Under the pieces are notes generated by a model. The model was not told the DNA's origin and ran no database searches. It worked only from the letters and a program-made list of their open reading frames with translations. Shown here one piece after another: positions 49,728 through 58,034 of a stretch of 64,000 nt of DNA (position 1 is its first letter; every line of letters starts with the position of its first letter). The DNA comes from Bdellovibrio bacteriovorus str. Tiberius (lineage in GTDB: Bacteria; Bdellovibrionota; Bdellovibrionia; Bdellovibrionales; Bdellovibrionaceae): assembly GCF_000317895.1 (NCBI RefSeq), contig NC_019567.1, positions 806,001-870,000 on the forward strand, given 5' to 3'. The translations under genes were made by a program, and so were the position numbers.

Positions 49728-50032
49728 GTGATAATTCATTCAAAAACTTCCTTAAAGACAATGCGGCCCCGGTGCCGGAAGCCCCTTTGGGAGAGTCCTC
49801 CCTGATTTGGCGTCACATTGAAGATCGTAAACATCGTCGTCAACGCGCGTGGTGGGTTCTTGTGCCTGCGATTGCGGCGACTCTGGCTTTGGTTATCACA
49901 GTGAAAACCCAGAAGCCTGCAGTGGTGGCAGGGGCGGAAGAGGACTATTTATTCCAGGAATGGAGTGAGTTCTCTAAAGAAGTCGATTCTGACTTTGATC
50001 AGGATATGGCTATCATGTTCAATGGCGAATAA
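49724..50032 (+). CDS. Small single-pass membrane protein, putative anti-sigma partner
   Basis: The 102-residue product has a cytoplasmic N terminus of about 45 residues, a basic stretch (EDRKHRRQRAW), one transmembrane helix (about residues 42-61) and a short acidic periplasmic tail. Its position after the ECF sigma and the topology fit an anti-sigma factor. No HxxxCxxC zinc motif is present, so it is not a canonical ZAS protein. Confidence 0.65.
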   Translation: MSDNSFKNFLKDNAAPVPEAPLGESSLIWRHIEDRKHRRQRAWWVLVPAIAATLALVITVKTQKPAVVAGAEEDYLFQEWSEFSKEVDSDFDQDMAIMFNGE

Positions 50033-50060
50033 AAAACGCGAACCCATCGGGCTCGCGTTT
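50030..50060 (-). terminator. Terminator of the minus-strand OmpA-family gene
   Basis: The stem AAACGCGA / TCGCGTTT (50034-50041 and 50053-50060) with an A-run on its left that is a T-tract when read leftwards. It may also stop the converging sigma operon. Confidence 0.75.
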
Positions 50061-50086
50061 AAGGATCTAATGGTTTTTAGTTTTTT

Positions 50087-51193
50087 CTAGCGGATAGTGG
50101 AAAGAGCGCGTTTCAAAGCCTCTTCATCTTTCACACCGACAAAGACCAGCTCTGCACGACGGTCTTGAGCTCGGATGCCTGTAGAATCAGTTGCTCCTTT
50201 ACCCATTGCTTCAACATTCGTGAAGCCATTTCTTTCCAGGATATTTTTCACAGAGTCCGCACGGGCTTGAGAGATTCTTTGATTGACCTCTTCAGTGCCT
50301 GTGGCGTCGGCGTAACCGTGAATTTCAACTCTTTCAACCAGGTCCGGATTTTCATTCAGAACTTTGGCGACTTGTTGAAGTTTGCGGTTGTCAGCTCCGG
50401 AGATCGCATATTGGGAAGAACGGAACTGAATCGCGCTGCCAGCACCGGCAATCATATTCATGTTCACGTCTTTCAAAGCGGATCCGGCTTCAACAGCGGC
50501 TACTGGACGAGCTGGTTCCACTCGCTCTTGATAGGTGATGTCCTCTTGGACTTCTTCCATCACAGTAGGCTCAGCTGCGGCTGTGGATCTGACGGATGGT
50601 TTGTAGGCGCCAGGGTTCCAACCGATTTGCAGGTCAACCATGTACATGCCGACTTGCTGTTCAGTGTTGTTCGTCAAGGCCTGGGCACGAACACCCAGAC
50701 GGGCCAGCCAGCTTGGGCTCATGTTGAACTCTTTCAAGAGCTGTAAACCCACGAACTGGGCATCAGCTTGATCCGCGGTGTAGTTTACACCTTGGTTGAA
50801 TAATTGATTTCCCACAACCCCGAACTGCCAGCGGTTGTCAGAGACCCAGCGGGCAGCAAATTCCAATGCCCCATCGGTGATGGCGGTTTCATTGGCCGTG
50901 CCTGAAGACTGGCTGAATTGCTGATTATTTACCCCATAACCCAGATCCATGACCCATGGGCTTTCCAGGTACCACGAACCCAGCAGTTTGATCGTTGAAG
51001 GTGTCCCTTCAGTTGCACCATTTGTTTCATACCCGGTGTAACCACCGCCCAATCCAAGGAAGGGAAGAACTCCGCGGGGTGCCATTTGAGTCTCCTCTTT
51101 GGAGAATTCCAATGCACTCGTTGTCGCTGAGTCTTGGTTGGCCTGTGCCGTCAGACCGACACTTAGCAAAGCTGTTAGAATGATTGTTTTCAT
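50087..51193 (-). CDS. OmpA-family outer-membrane protein
   Basis: The 368-residue product has a Sec signal (ending AQA), a beta-barrel-like part (about residues 40-200) and an OmpA-like peptidoglycan-binding domain (about 240-355). The C-terminal motifs VEIHGYADATGTEEVNQRIS and ARADSVKNIL with the diaminopimelate-contacting Asp and Arg (QDRRAELVF) are present. It anchors the outer membrane to the wall and may form a porin-like barrel. Confidence 0.88.
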   Translation of the reverse strand: MKTIILTALLSVGLTAQANQDSATTSALEFSKEETQMAPRGVLPFLGLGGGYTGYETNGATEGTPSTIKLLGSWYLESPWVMDLGYGVNNQQFSQSSGTANETAITDGALEFAARWVSDNRWQFGVVGNQLFNQGVNYTADQADAQFVGLQLLKEFNMSPSWLARLGVRAQALTNNTEQQVGMYMVDLQIGWNPGAYKPSVRSTAAAEPTVMEEVQEDITYQERVEPARPVAAVEAGSALKDVNMNMIAGAGSAIQFRSSQYAISGADNRKLQQVAKVLNENPDLVERVEIHGYADATGTEEVNQRISQARADSVKNILERNGFTNVEAMGKGATDSTGIRAQDRRAELVFVGVKDEEALKRALSTIR

Positions 51194-51403
51194 AGTCTTC
51201 TCCTTTTTTGTAGAACGCCTTCAGTATTGACCTTATGGGAAATGGGTCAATTTTTAGGAGGTCTGAGAGGGTGTTCTTTGTTGAGATAAATAAAAACCAT
51301 TCTACTAAAGGTCCTGCGTTTGCTTACGAACGTGTCATACATTGTTAAGTTCACGTATATGGGGTCTGAAGACAGGAGGTGAGGGAATCTTCGTTAATTC
51401 AGT

Positions 51404-51432
51404 TAAACAAGGGTTAAAGAGATACCGATATA
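51404..51432 (+). promoter_or_regulatory. Sigma-28-like promoter abutting the fibre gene
   Basis: TAAA (51404-51407), 17 bp, CCGATATA (51425-51432), then 6 nt to ATG 51439. No Shine-Dalgarno is seen between, so transcription may begin at or near the start codon. Confidence 0.45.
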
Positions 51433-51438
51433 TAAGAT

Positions 51439-54400
51439 ATGAAGATCCACGGAACGTCATTTTTCTTCTTCTTCTCTTTTCTGTTGTCTCAAGTTGCAAC
51501 AGCAGCTCCCAATTCCCTGACTTATCAGGGGCGTATCTTGAAGGTGGATGGCACTCCACTGGAATACAACAACGTCAGCTTCAGTTTTGAAGTTACGAGC
51601 CCTGATGGCTTGTGTGTGATCTATCGTGAGCAGGTCAACGGTATCAACCTGGCAAACTCGGGTGGTGTCTTTGACGTGCCAATCGGCCAAGGGACTAAAG
51701 GTTACCCTACGGCGCCGACGTTCAAACTTTTGAATGCCTTCCAGAATTCGGGGACGTCATTCATTTGCGACGGTGGGGCGACTTATTCACCGGCGTTTGA
51801 TGAAATCCGCCGTCTGCGAGTGCAGTTCCACGATGGCTCGGGCTGGAAGATGATTTCTCCGGATTCGGAAGTACGCTCCGTCCCTTACGCGGGATACTCC
51901 TATTCCGCGGCAAAACTGGGCAGTAACACAGCAGCTGACTTTGTCTTGAAGTCAGTATTGCCTACTTGCGGTGCGGGAACATTCTTAAGCTACAACGGTA
52001 CAAATTTTTCCTGTGCGGCAGTGGCAGGGGCCAGTGGCGGCACAGTCACAGATGTGACTTCCGGGAATGCCTATTTGACCATAGTGAACGGGACCTCCAC
52101 ACCGTCGTTGACCCTGAATGTGGGAACCACAGCGAACACTGTTGCTGCGGGAAATGACTCGCGCTTGTCTGATGCGCGTGTTCCAACCGGCACGGCTGCT
52201 GGAGACTTAAGCGGTACCTATCCCAACCCGACGGTGGCTAAACTTCAGGGGGTTCCGGTGGCTTTGGCTGCTCCGACCAGTGGGAATTTTCTGAAGTACA
52301 ATGGGGCTGAATGGACGTCTTCGGCAATCGCGACTGGCGATGTGACTGGTTTGGCAGCAACCCTAAGTGGGTACGTGACCCAGAGCTCTTTCAATACTGC
52401 GGTGGCGGATGCCGGCTGTACGACTGGACAAACCATGTACTGGTCTTCAGGGCTTGGTAAATTTTTGTGTCAGACGTTGAGCGACGGAAGCAAGCTGGGC
52501 ACAACCTTGAATTCTGCCCAGGTTTTTGTTGGCAATGGTTCCAATATTGCGACGGGTGTGGCGATCAGCGGAGATATTTCTTTGAGCAACACCGGTGCTG
52601 CCACCGTAGTGGGCCTTCGTGGAAAAGCTGTCAGCGCTACGGCGCCGACAGCGGCAGGTCAGGTGCTTCGCTATGATGGAACTTCGTCCTATGTACCGGC
52701 ATATTTGTCGTTGGCGGATATCCGTTCCTCTGTGACTGCGACCAACACCATGTTCCCCGCGGCAAGCTGTACGTCGTCACAGACTCTGACCTGGTCTTCG
52801 TTGTCCGACACAATGACGTGTTCAAATATCGTGGTGTCGGCTTCAAACTTTGGATCCCAGACTGCAAAAACCTTCCTTGCCGCACCAAATGGTGGCAATG
52901 GAACTCCGTCTTTCCGGACTATAGCTTCTTCAGATCTGCCGACAAGTGGTGTGGGTGCGGGCACCTACAAGTCTGTGACGGTGGACACTTATGGCCGTGT
53001 GACTGCGGCGACCAATCCGAGCACAGCGGCAGGATATGGTCTGACGGATGTTTTTGTTAAGGACGGAAACTCTTTTGCTCAGGATGCTGTCATTGGAACC
53101 AATGACTATTTTGGCCTGGGTCTGAAGACCAATAATCAGTATCGACTGGTGATAGATCGCGACGGGAATGTCGGGGTTAATACAACGTCCCCCTCGGCGG
53201 CGTTGCACGTCCATGGAAACGGCAGTGGGACCATTCTGGCGTCACGAATTGCCAATTCTAACAATGGTGCAGAGATCGCTTTCTATAAGTCCCGGGGAAC
53301 TGATGCTTCGCGATTGGCTGTTCAGTCCGGCGACCGCCTGATGGGCCTTTATGGACTGGGTGCCTATGACGGCACAAATTTTTCAAACAATTCGGGAGCG
53401 ATTCAGATCATGGCTGCGGAGGATTTCACGGCGACGGCTCATGGTACCAGCATTGATTTTGGAACAACACCCCTCGGAGGCACGGCACGCCAGACACGAA
53501 TGACCCTGAGCCCTCAGGGAACCGTCGGAATTGGGACTATCAATCCAGCTGCAAATTTGCATATCCAGGGGACAGGGGATTGGGATGTCACTCAGTATTT
53601 ATTGAATACGGATGATGCGTCTGCCAACTCTCGTTCACTTATCCTGGTTGGTACGGCAGCGACAGGGGCCCGTTATGGCTATATCTCTCATCAGGGGGCT
53701 GGCTATACGGGGATGGGATCTGGCGCAGCATCGAAACCTCGCACGACCGTGTTAGCAGGTACCGATACCGGAGGACTGAATCTGTACGCTACTCAACAGA
53801 TCGGGATGTGGATCGGCAGCACAGAAGCTTTGAAGGTGAACACGAACGGCTATGTCGGTATTGGACCAGGAACTCCGCGGCAGCCACTGGAAATTAATAA
53901 AGGCCATATCTTTCATACCGGCGGTGATCTGGTTTACTTCTTTAACAGTTATCACACGGGATCTCAGAAGTACGCCGGCTATGGTGGTGGCAGTGCTCAT
54001 GCTGCCGCAATTGGTTTTTCGCCTGTCACTGGCAGCATGTATTTTGCAACCTCCTCTGCTACGGGGGCGGCTGATGCGAATGTCACCGGCAGTGCAAACC
54101 ATATGACGATTGATAAAAACGGAAATATCGGGATTGGTGTCTCGTCTCCGTCCTATAAGCTGCATGTTGTGGGCACCGCGGGACTGAGTACCGGAACCGC
54201 CTGGACAAATGCATCGGACCGCCGTTTGAAGGACATTCATGGCGACTATGAATACGGTCTGAATGAAATCCTGAAGCTGCACACAGTTCGCTATAACTAT
54301 AAAAAAGGCAATGCCCTGAAGCTGCCTTCCGATGTGCCAATGACAGGATTTATTGCCCAGGAAGTTCAACAGGTGATTCCGGATGCGGTGAAGACTCGTG

Positions 54401-54660
54401 AAGACGGATATCTTGAATTGAACGTCGATCCGATCCACTGGGCCACGGTCAATGCCGTTCAGGAATTGCACGGCCTTTGTAAGTTGTCAGAAAAACAACT
54501 GCAGACCTTGGAGCTGCGTCTGCAGGATCATGATCGTCGCATTGCTTCTGTGGAGCAGGAAAACAAGGACCTGCGCCAGGAAAATGCAGACTTGAAAAAG
54601 CAATTGCAGCAGCATGCCGCAGATCTTGAAATCATCAAAAGCCGTTTGGGTATCAAATAG
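51439..54660 (+). CDS. Large trimeric fibre with C-terminal S74 chaperone (mosaic adhesive trimer-type)
   Basis: The 1073-residue product has a Sec signal with a run of Phe, an N-terminal domain (PNSLTYQGRILKVDGTPLEY) common to predator fibres, a long Gly/Ser/Thr-rich beta-repeat shaft, and a C-terminal intramolecular chaperone (about residues 920-1010) starting with the S74 motif SDRRLKDIHG, with GFIAQEVQQVIPDAV. A coiled coil of about 60 residues ends it. S74 domains trimerise phage-type fibres and cut themselves off at the Ser-Lys dyad. In Bdellovibrio such fibres are known to mediate prey recognition. Confidence 0.88.
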   Translation: MKIHGTSFFFFFSFLLSQVATAAPNSLTYQGRILKVDGTPLEYNNVSFSFEVTSPDGLCVIYREQVNGINLANSGGVFDVPIGQGTKGYPTAPTFKLLNAFQNSGTSFICDGGATYSPAFDEIRRLRVQFHDGSGWKMISPDSEVRSVPYAGYSYSAAKLGSNTAADFVLKSVLPTCGAGTFLSYNGTNFSCAAVAGASGGTVTDVTSGNAYLTIVNGTSTPSLTLNVGTTANTVAAGNDSRLSDARVPTGTAAGDLSGTYPNPTVAKLQGVPVALAAPTSGNFLKYNGAEWTSSAIATGDVTGLAATLSGYVTQSSFNTAVADAGCTTGQTMYWSSGLGKFLCQTLSDGSKLGTTLNSAQVFVGNGSNIATGVAISGDISLSNTGAATVVGLRGKAVSATAPTAAGQVLRYDGTSSYVPAYLSLADIRSSVTATNTMFPAASCTSSQTLTWSSLSDTMTCSNIVVSASNFGSQTAKTFLAAPNGGNGTPSFRTIASSDLPTSGVGAGTYKSVTVDTYGRVTAATNPSTAAGYGLTDVFVKDGNSFAQDAVIGTNDYFGLGLKTNNQYRLVIDRDGNVGVNTTSPSAALHVHGNGSGTILASRIANSNNGAEIAFYKSRGTDASRLAVQSGDRLMGLYGLGAYDGTNFSNNSGAIQIMAAEDFTATAHGTSIDFGTTPLGGTARQTRMTLSPQGTVGIGTINPAANLHIQGTGDWDVTQYLLNTDDASANSRSLILVGTAATGARYGYISHQGAGYTGMGSGAASKPRTTVLAGTDTGGLNLYATQQIGMWIGSTEALKVNTNGYVGIGPGTPRQPLEINKGHIFHTGGDLVYFFNSYHTGSQKYAGYGGGSAHAAAIGFSPVTGSMYFATSSATGAADANVTGSANHMTIDKNGNIGIGVSSPSYKLHVVGTAGLSTGTAWTNASDRRLKDIHGDYEYGLNEILKLHTVRYNYKKGNALKLPSDVPMTGFIAQEVQQVIPDAVKTREDGYLELNVDPIHWATVNAVQELHGLCKLSEKQLQTLELRLQDHDRRIASVEQENKDLRQENADLKKQLQQHAADLEIIKSRLGIK

Positions 54661-54681
54661 CGCTGTGGTATGCTTCACTGC

Positions 54682-55011
54682 ATGCCACACATCAGAATGC
54701 GCGCCGTAAGAAAAGAACATGTTCAGGAACTCAGTGACAGTCTTGCCAAAGAACTGGCGCCGGCTATGAAAACCTCTGTTGATAACTTCACATTTGAGCT
54801 GGTGCAGACGCAGTTTTTCTCTGCCGGGCAGGAAACGGCTTCGTATCCATTTGTGGAAGTTCTTTGGTTTGCGCGTTCTCAGGAAGTGCAGGATGACTGT
54901 GCTTCTATCATCACTCGTCAGGTTAAGAAGATCGGGCGATACGATGATGTTGTCGTTGTCTTCCAGGTGCTTCTTCAAGAGTCCTACTATGAAAATGGGA
55001 TCCATTTTTAA
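54682..55011 (+). CDS. DUF1904-family protein, tautomerase-fold-like
   Basis: The 109-residue product starts MPHIRMRAV, giving Pro right after Met as in tautomerase-superfamily proteins, followed by a helix (HVQELSDSLAKELAPAM) and beta strands (FVEVLWFARSQEVQDDC, DVVVVFQVLLQESYYENGIHF). The pattern matches DUF1904. The function is unknown. ATG 54682 is preferred over an upstream in-frame ATG 54670. It follows the fibre gene by 21 nt. Confidence 0.75.
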   Translation: MPHIRMRAVRKEHVQELSDSLAKELAPAMKTSVDNFTFELVQTQFFSAGQETASYPFVEVLWFARSQEVQDDCASIITRQVKKIGRYDDVVVVFQVLLQESYYENGIHF

Positions 55012-55188
55012 AGATCCCCTGTCAAAGTTTTAGACACCTTCAGGGCCTGCATTACAGGGCCCTCATTGAGCTTCGTCAGGTATTTTCTTCATAGGCCCTC
55101 ATCTCAGACCCGGTTCTATTTGAATTGAGGGTGCCAAACCCCATTCACGCTTCTTGCTTTAAGGCTGGGTGCAATGAATGGAGATTAT

Positions 55189-56634
55189 ATGAAAGCTTCT
55201 TTAGTCGGAGTCGCAGCAGCGGTTCTTATGAGTGTTTTGGCTGGTTCCCCTGTTTCTGCCCAGGTTGCGGATGCTTCCGCCCAGGTTGTTAGCAAGAGCC
55301 AGTTGATCGTAGGCAAGCGTTACTATATTTCAGCTGACACGCTGAACGTGCGCTCCAGCAACTCCACCACAGCCAATAACGTTGTTGGTAAGCTGTCTAA
55401 AAATGACCTGGTCGAAGTGTATGACGTCTTGAATGAGGCGACACCGCTTGTGCAGATCAAGATCATCAAATCTTCCACGGTATCTCCTTATATCTCTTCT
55501 GATTTCTTTGTATCCAAAGATTATCTGAGCGAGCGTGAGCTGACATTGCCGACGTCACGTTATTTCGTGGTTCAGAACATCGCGACAGAGAAAACCCGTA
55601 TCTATGAGCGTTGCACGGCGACTCCGAATTGCGCCCATAAAATGGTAATGGAAACAGACATGGTTGTGGGCCGCCCGGAAGAGGGTGATGGTCAGGATGA
55701 CAATGCCTATAAAACATGGGTGGGTCATGCCCGTATTTCTGAATGGGTGAAGTTCTATCAGGATGGCAAAGCCTTCTATCCTCGCTGGTACACTCCGGGT
55801 CAGAGCATCAAGGACATTCCAGATCCGGTTACAGACAGCATGAGCCTGTACATGGGTGCAAGAAAGTGGCTTCGTAAAAACGAACAGGGCAAGACTTCCA
55901 ATTATGGCGCGTTCGGTTGGTATGCAGCCAAGTTGACTCCTGCAGGTGAAAACGGTGGCGTGAACTATCAGTGGATCCACGGCACTATGGGCTGGGGTAA
56001 AGATGGTTCCAAGCCAATTGAAATCACTCGTATGAAGATGATCAACTTCTTCAGCAACCCGGGTTCCCATGGTTGCACCCGCTTGGAAAATCAGGCGGTG
56101 GCATACATGAGACACCTTTTGGGTCCAGGCACTGACATCTATCGTGTGTATGCTCGTGAAGCGTCCCGTGAGGCGGCTCCATTCTCCAGATACCGTGATT
56201 CTCAGCGCCCTCTTCCTTGGGAATGGATGCTGTTGACGAACGGTGCCGCTCAGTCCGGTGGTTTGACTGCAGATGCTGCTACGATCAGAGCTCAGGGCAT
56301 CAGTGCGGTTGCGGGTGTGAATCTGATTGAACGTGGTATTTATCAGGTGAACCGTTATCCGACAGTGATGCCATTGAACTATAGCAAATCTGCGGCTTCC
56401 GGTTTGTCTGGTGATCGTTACGACATCGACAAAAAGTTGAAGAAGGGCCAAGGCACAAACTTCCGTGGTTACTTCCTGGTTGATGAGGGTCGTTTCGTCA
56501 GCTACTCCCACCCGAACTACAACGCAACAGGTGGTGCGGTTCGTGTAGGTGGTATGGCGGACTTCACGAACTCTGTTCCGGATTACCTGCAAGCGGGCGC
56601 GGGCAACTACTACCCACCAGCTGTTATCAAATAA
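55189..56634 (+). CDS. Secreted L,D-transpeptidase (YkuD) with SH3-like domain
   Basis: The 481-residue product has a Sec signal (ending VSAQ), an SH3-like wall-binding part (about residues 35-105, YYISADTLNVRSSNSTTANN) and a YkuD catalytic domain (about 240-330) with IHGTMGWG and the catalytic SHGCTR (Cys about 296; usually SHGCIR). The C-terminal 150 residues are extra and unassigned. ATG 55189 with GGAGA is chosen over ATG 55174. Bdellovibrio L,D-transpeptidases (reported as Bd0886 and Bd1285) modify prey peptidoglycan during predation; this gene fits that family and plausibly is the Bd0886 orthologue. Confidence 0.85.
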   Translation: MKASLVGVAAAVLMSVLAGSPVSAQVADASAQVVSKSQLIVGKRYYISADTLNVRSSNSTTANNVVGKLSKNDLVEVYDVLNEATPLVQIKIIKSSTVSPYISSDFFVSKDYLSERELTLPTSRYFVVQNIATEKTRIYERCTATPNCAHKMVMETDMVVGRPEEGDGQDDNAYKTWVGHARISEWVKFYQDGKAFYPRWYTPGQSIKDIPDPVTDSMSLYMGARKWLRKNEQGKTSNYGAFGWYAAKLTPAGENGGVNYQWIHGTMGWGKDGSKPIEITRMKMINFFSNPGSHGCTRLENQAVAYMRHLLGPGTDIYRVYAREASREAAPFSRYRDSQRPLPWEWMLLTNGAAQSGGLTADAATIRAQGISAVAGVNLIERGIYQVNRYPTVMPLNYSKSAASGLSGDRYDIDKKLKKGQGTNFRGYFLVDEGRFVSYSHPNYNATGGAVRVGGMADFTNSVPDYLQAGAGNYYPPAVIK

Positions 56635-56658
56635 ATTTCACCAGGCATGGTTGAATGG

Positions 56659-56688
56659 AAAAGGCCGAAGGAAACTTCGGCCTTTTTT
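56659..56688 (+). terminator. Rho-independent terminator after the transpeptidase
   Basis: The 12-bp stem AAAAGGCCGAAG / CTTCGGCCTTTT with a GAAA loop and T-run. Confidence 0.93.
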
Positions 56689-56755
56689 ATTTGGCCCAAT
56701 GCGCCTTTGAAATAATCTGTCTTGAAAATTGGAATGCCTCAGTAAGAATAATGGG

Positions 56756-58033
56756 ATGCTAAGAAAAACATCTCTTTCTATTGTGTGTCTTTCCGCAGTT
56801 CTTTCCTCTGGTGCTTATTCCGCGACTTTGCAAGAGGCTTATCAGTCCGCTTTGCAGAAGAACGAAACAGTCGGAATCCAGAATGAACAAGTTCAACAAA
56901 TTCGTGAACGAGTGAAGCAGGTGCGCGGGGGCATGTTCCCGCAGATTTCTGCAAACGCCACTTACTTCATGCAGCCGGCACCGTCAGACCCGGTGGCTCG
57001 TCAGTTCTTCCCTGAGCGGCAGACCACGGTGGCTTTGACGGCGAATCAGGTTTTATTCCGGGGTTTGCGAGAATTCGCAGCGGTTCGTCAGCAAAAAGAC
57101 CTGGTGCAGTCCCAGGAAGAAATCCGCAATCAGGCGCTGATTCAGCTTTATCAGGATGTCACAAGTTCGTATCTGAACATCCTGACTCTGGAACAGGATC
57201 TGGATAATATCGCGGTTCAGCTGAAAATTTATGACGAGCGGGTGAAAGAACTTTCGTCACGCATGCGTCGTGGGGAATCCAGTTCTTCAGATGCGCTGAC
57301 CGCGCAAAGCAGTCAGGCCGCTTTGAATGCCGAACATGAAATCATCACCGGTAATTTGAAAATGGCCCGCGAGGCTTTCGCTTTCTTGACCGGCCTGCCA
57401 ACGGCCGAGCCTTTGACTGACCCGGAACTGGCCAAGTCGGTGAAGGTCGCATCTTTGCAGACTTATCTGGACAAAATTGAAAACCGCTATGACGTCAAAG
57501 CGGCGCGCAGTCAGCACCAGGCCATGGAAGAGGAAGTCAGCATCGCCAAAGGGGCGCACTGGCCTTCATTGGACCTGACCGGAAATTACTATCTTAAAAG
57601 ACCCGACGGATACAGTGAAGATCTGAACTGGGACGTGCAGTTGAAGCTGACGGTGCCGTTGTTTGAAGGGGGCACCACCCAGTCTCGCGTGCGCGAAGCG
57701 GCGTCCAAACGCATTGAAGCGGATTTGTTGCTGTCTCGTTTGCGCAGACAGGCGGATCAGGAGATTCGCGCCTATTACGAAAACTTCCAAACCCGCCTGA
57801 AGCAGGTCGAGGCTTTGGAAAAGGCCGGGGATTTGTCGGAACGAAACTATAAGGTTTTGCAGAGAGACTATCGCCGGGGACTGGCACGCAATATTGACGT
57901 GCAGGTGGCGCTCACAGACTTCAGAATTGCAGCCCGTGCCCTGGATCAGGCGCGCTTTGCGGCTCAGATGGAGCTGGTGAAACTGAAAGTGGCTTCTGCA
58001 GAAATCGAAGCTCCGAAAGTGAAGGAAGACTAA
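56756..58033 (+). CDS. TolC-family outer-membrane efflux protein
   Basis: The 425-residue product has a Sec signal (ending AYSA) and two long OEP repeats of coiled-coil helices, starting LQEAYQSALQKNETVGIQNEQV and with LSSRMRRGESSSSDALTAQS and the second-half LFEGGTTQSRVREAASKRIEAD. It forms the outer-membrane duct of a tripartite pump. ATG 56756 is chosen. The RND gene starts 1 nt after its stop, with no adaptor gene. Confidence 0.88.
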   Translation: MLRKTSLSIVCLSAVLSSGAYSATLQEAYQSALQKNETVGIQNEQVQQIRERVKQVRGGMFPQISANATYFMQPAPSDPVARQFFPERQTTVALTANQVLFRGLREFAAVRQQKDLVQSQEEIRNQALIQLYQDVTSSYLNILTLEQDLDNIAVQLKIYDERVKELSSRMRRGESSSSDALTAQSSQAALNAEHEIITGNLKMAREAFAFLTGLPTAEPLTDPELAKSVKVASLQTYLDKIENRYDVKAARSQHQAMEEEVSIAKGAHWPSLDLTGNYYLKRPDGYSEDLNWDVQLKLTVPLFEGGTTQSRVREAASKRIEADLLLSRLRRQADQEIRAYYENFQTRLKQVEALEKAGDLSERNYKVLQRDYRRGLARNIDVQVALTDFRIAARALDQARFAAQMELVKLKVASAEIEAPKVKED

Positions 58034-58034
58034 G

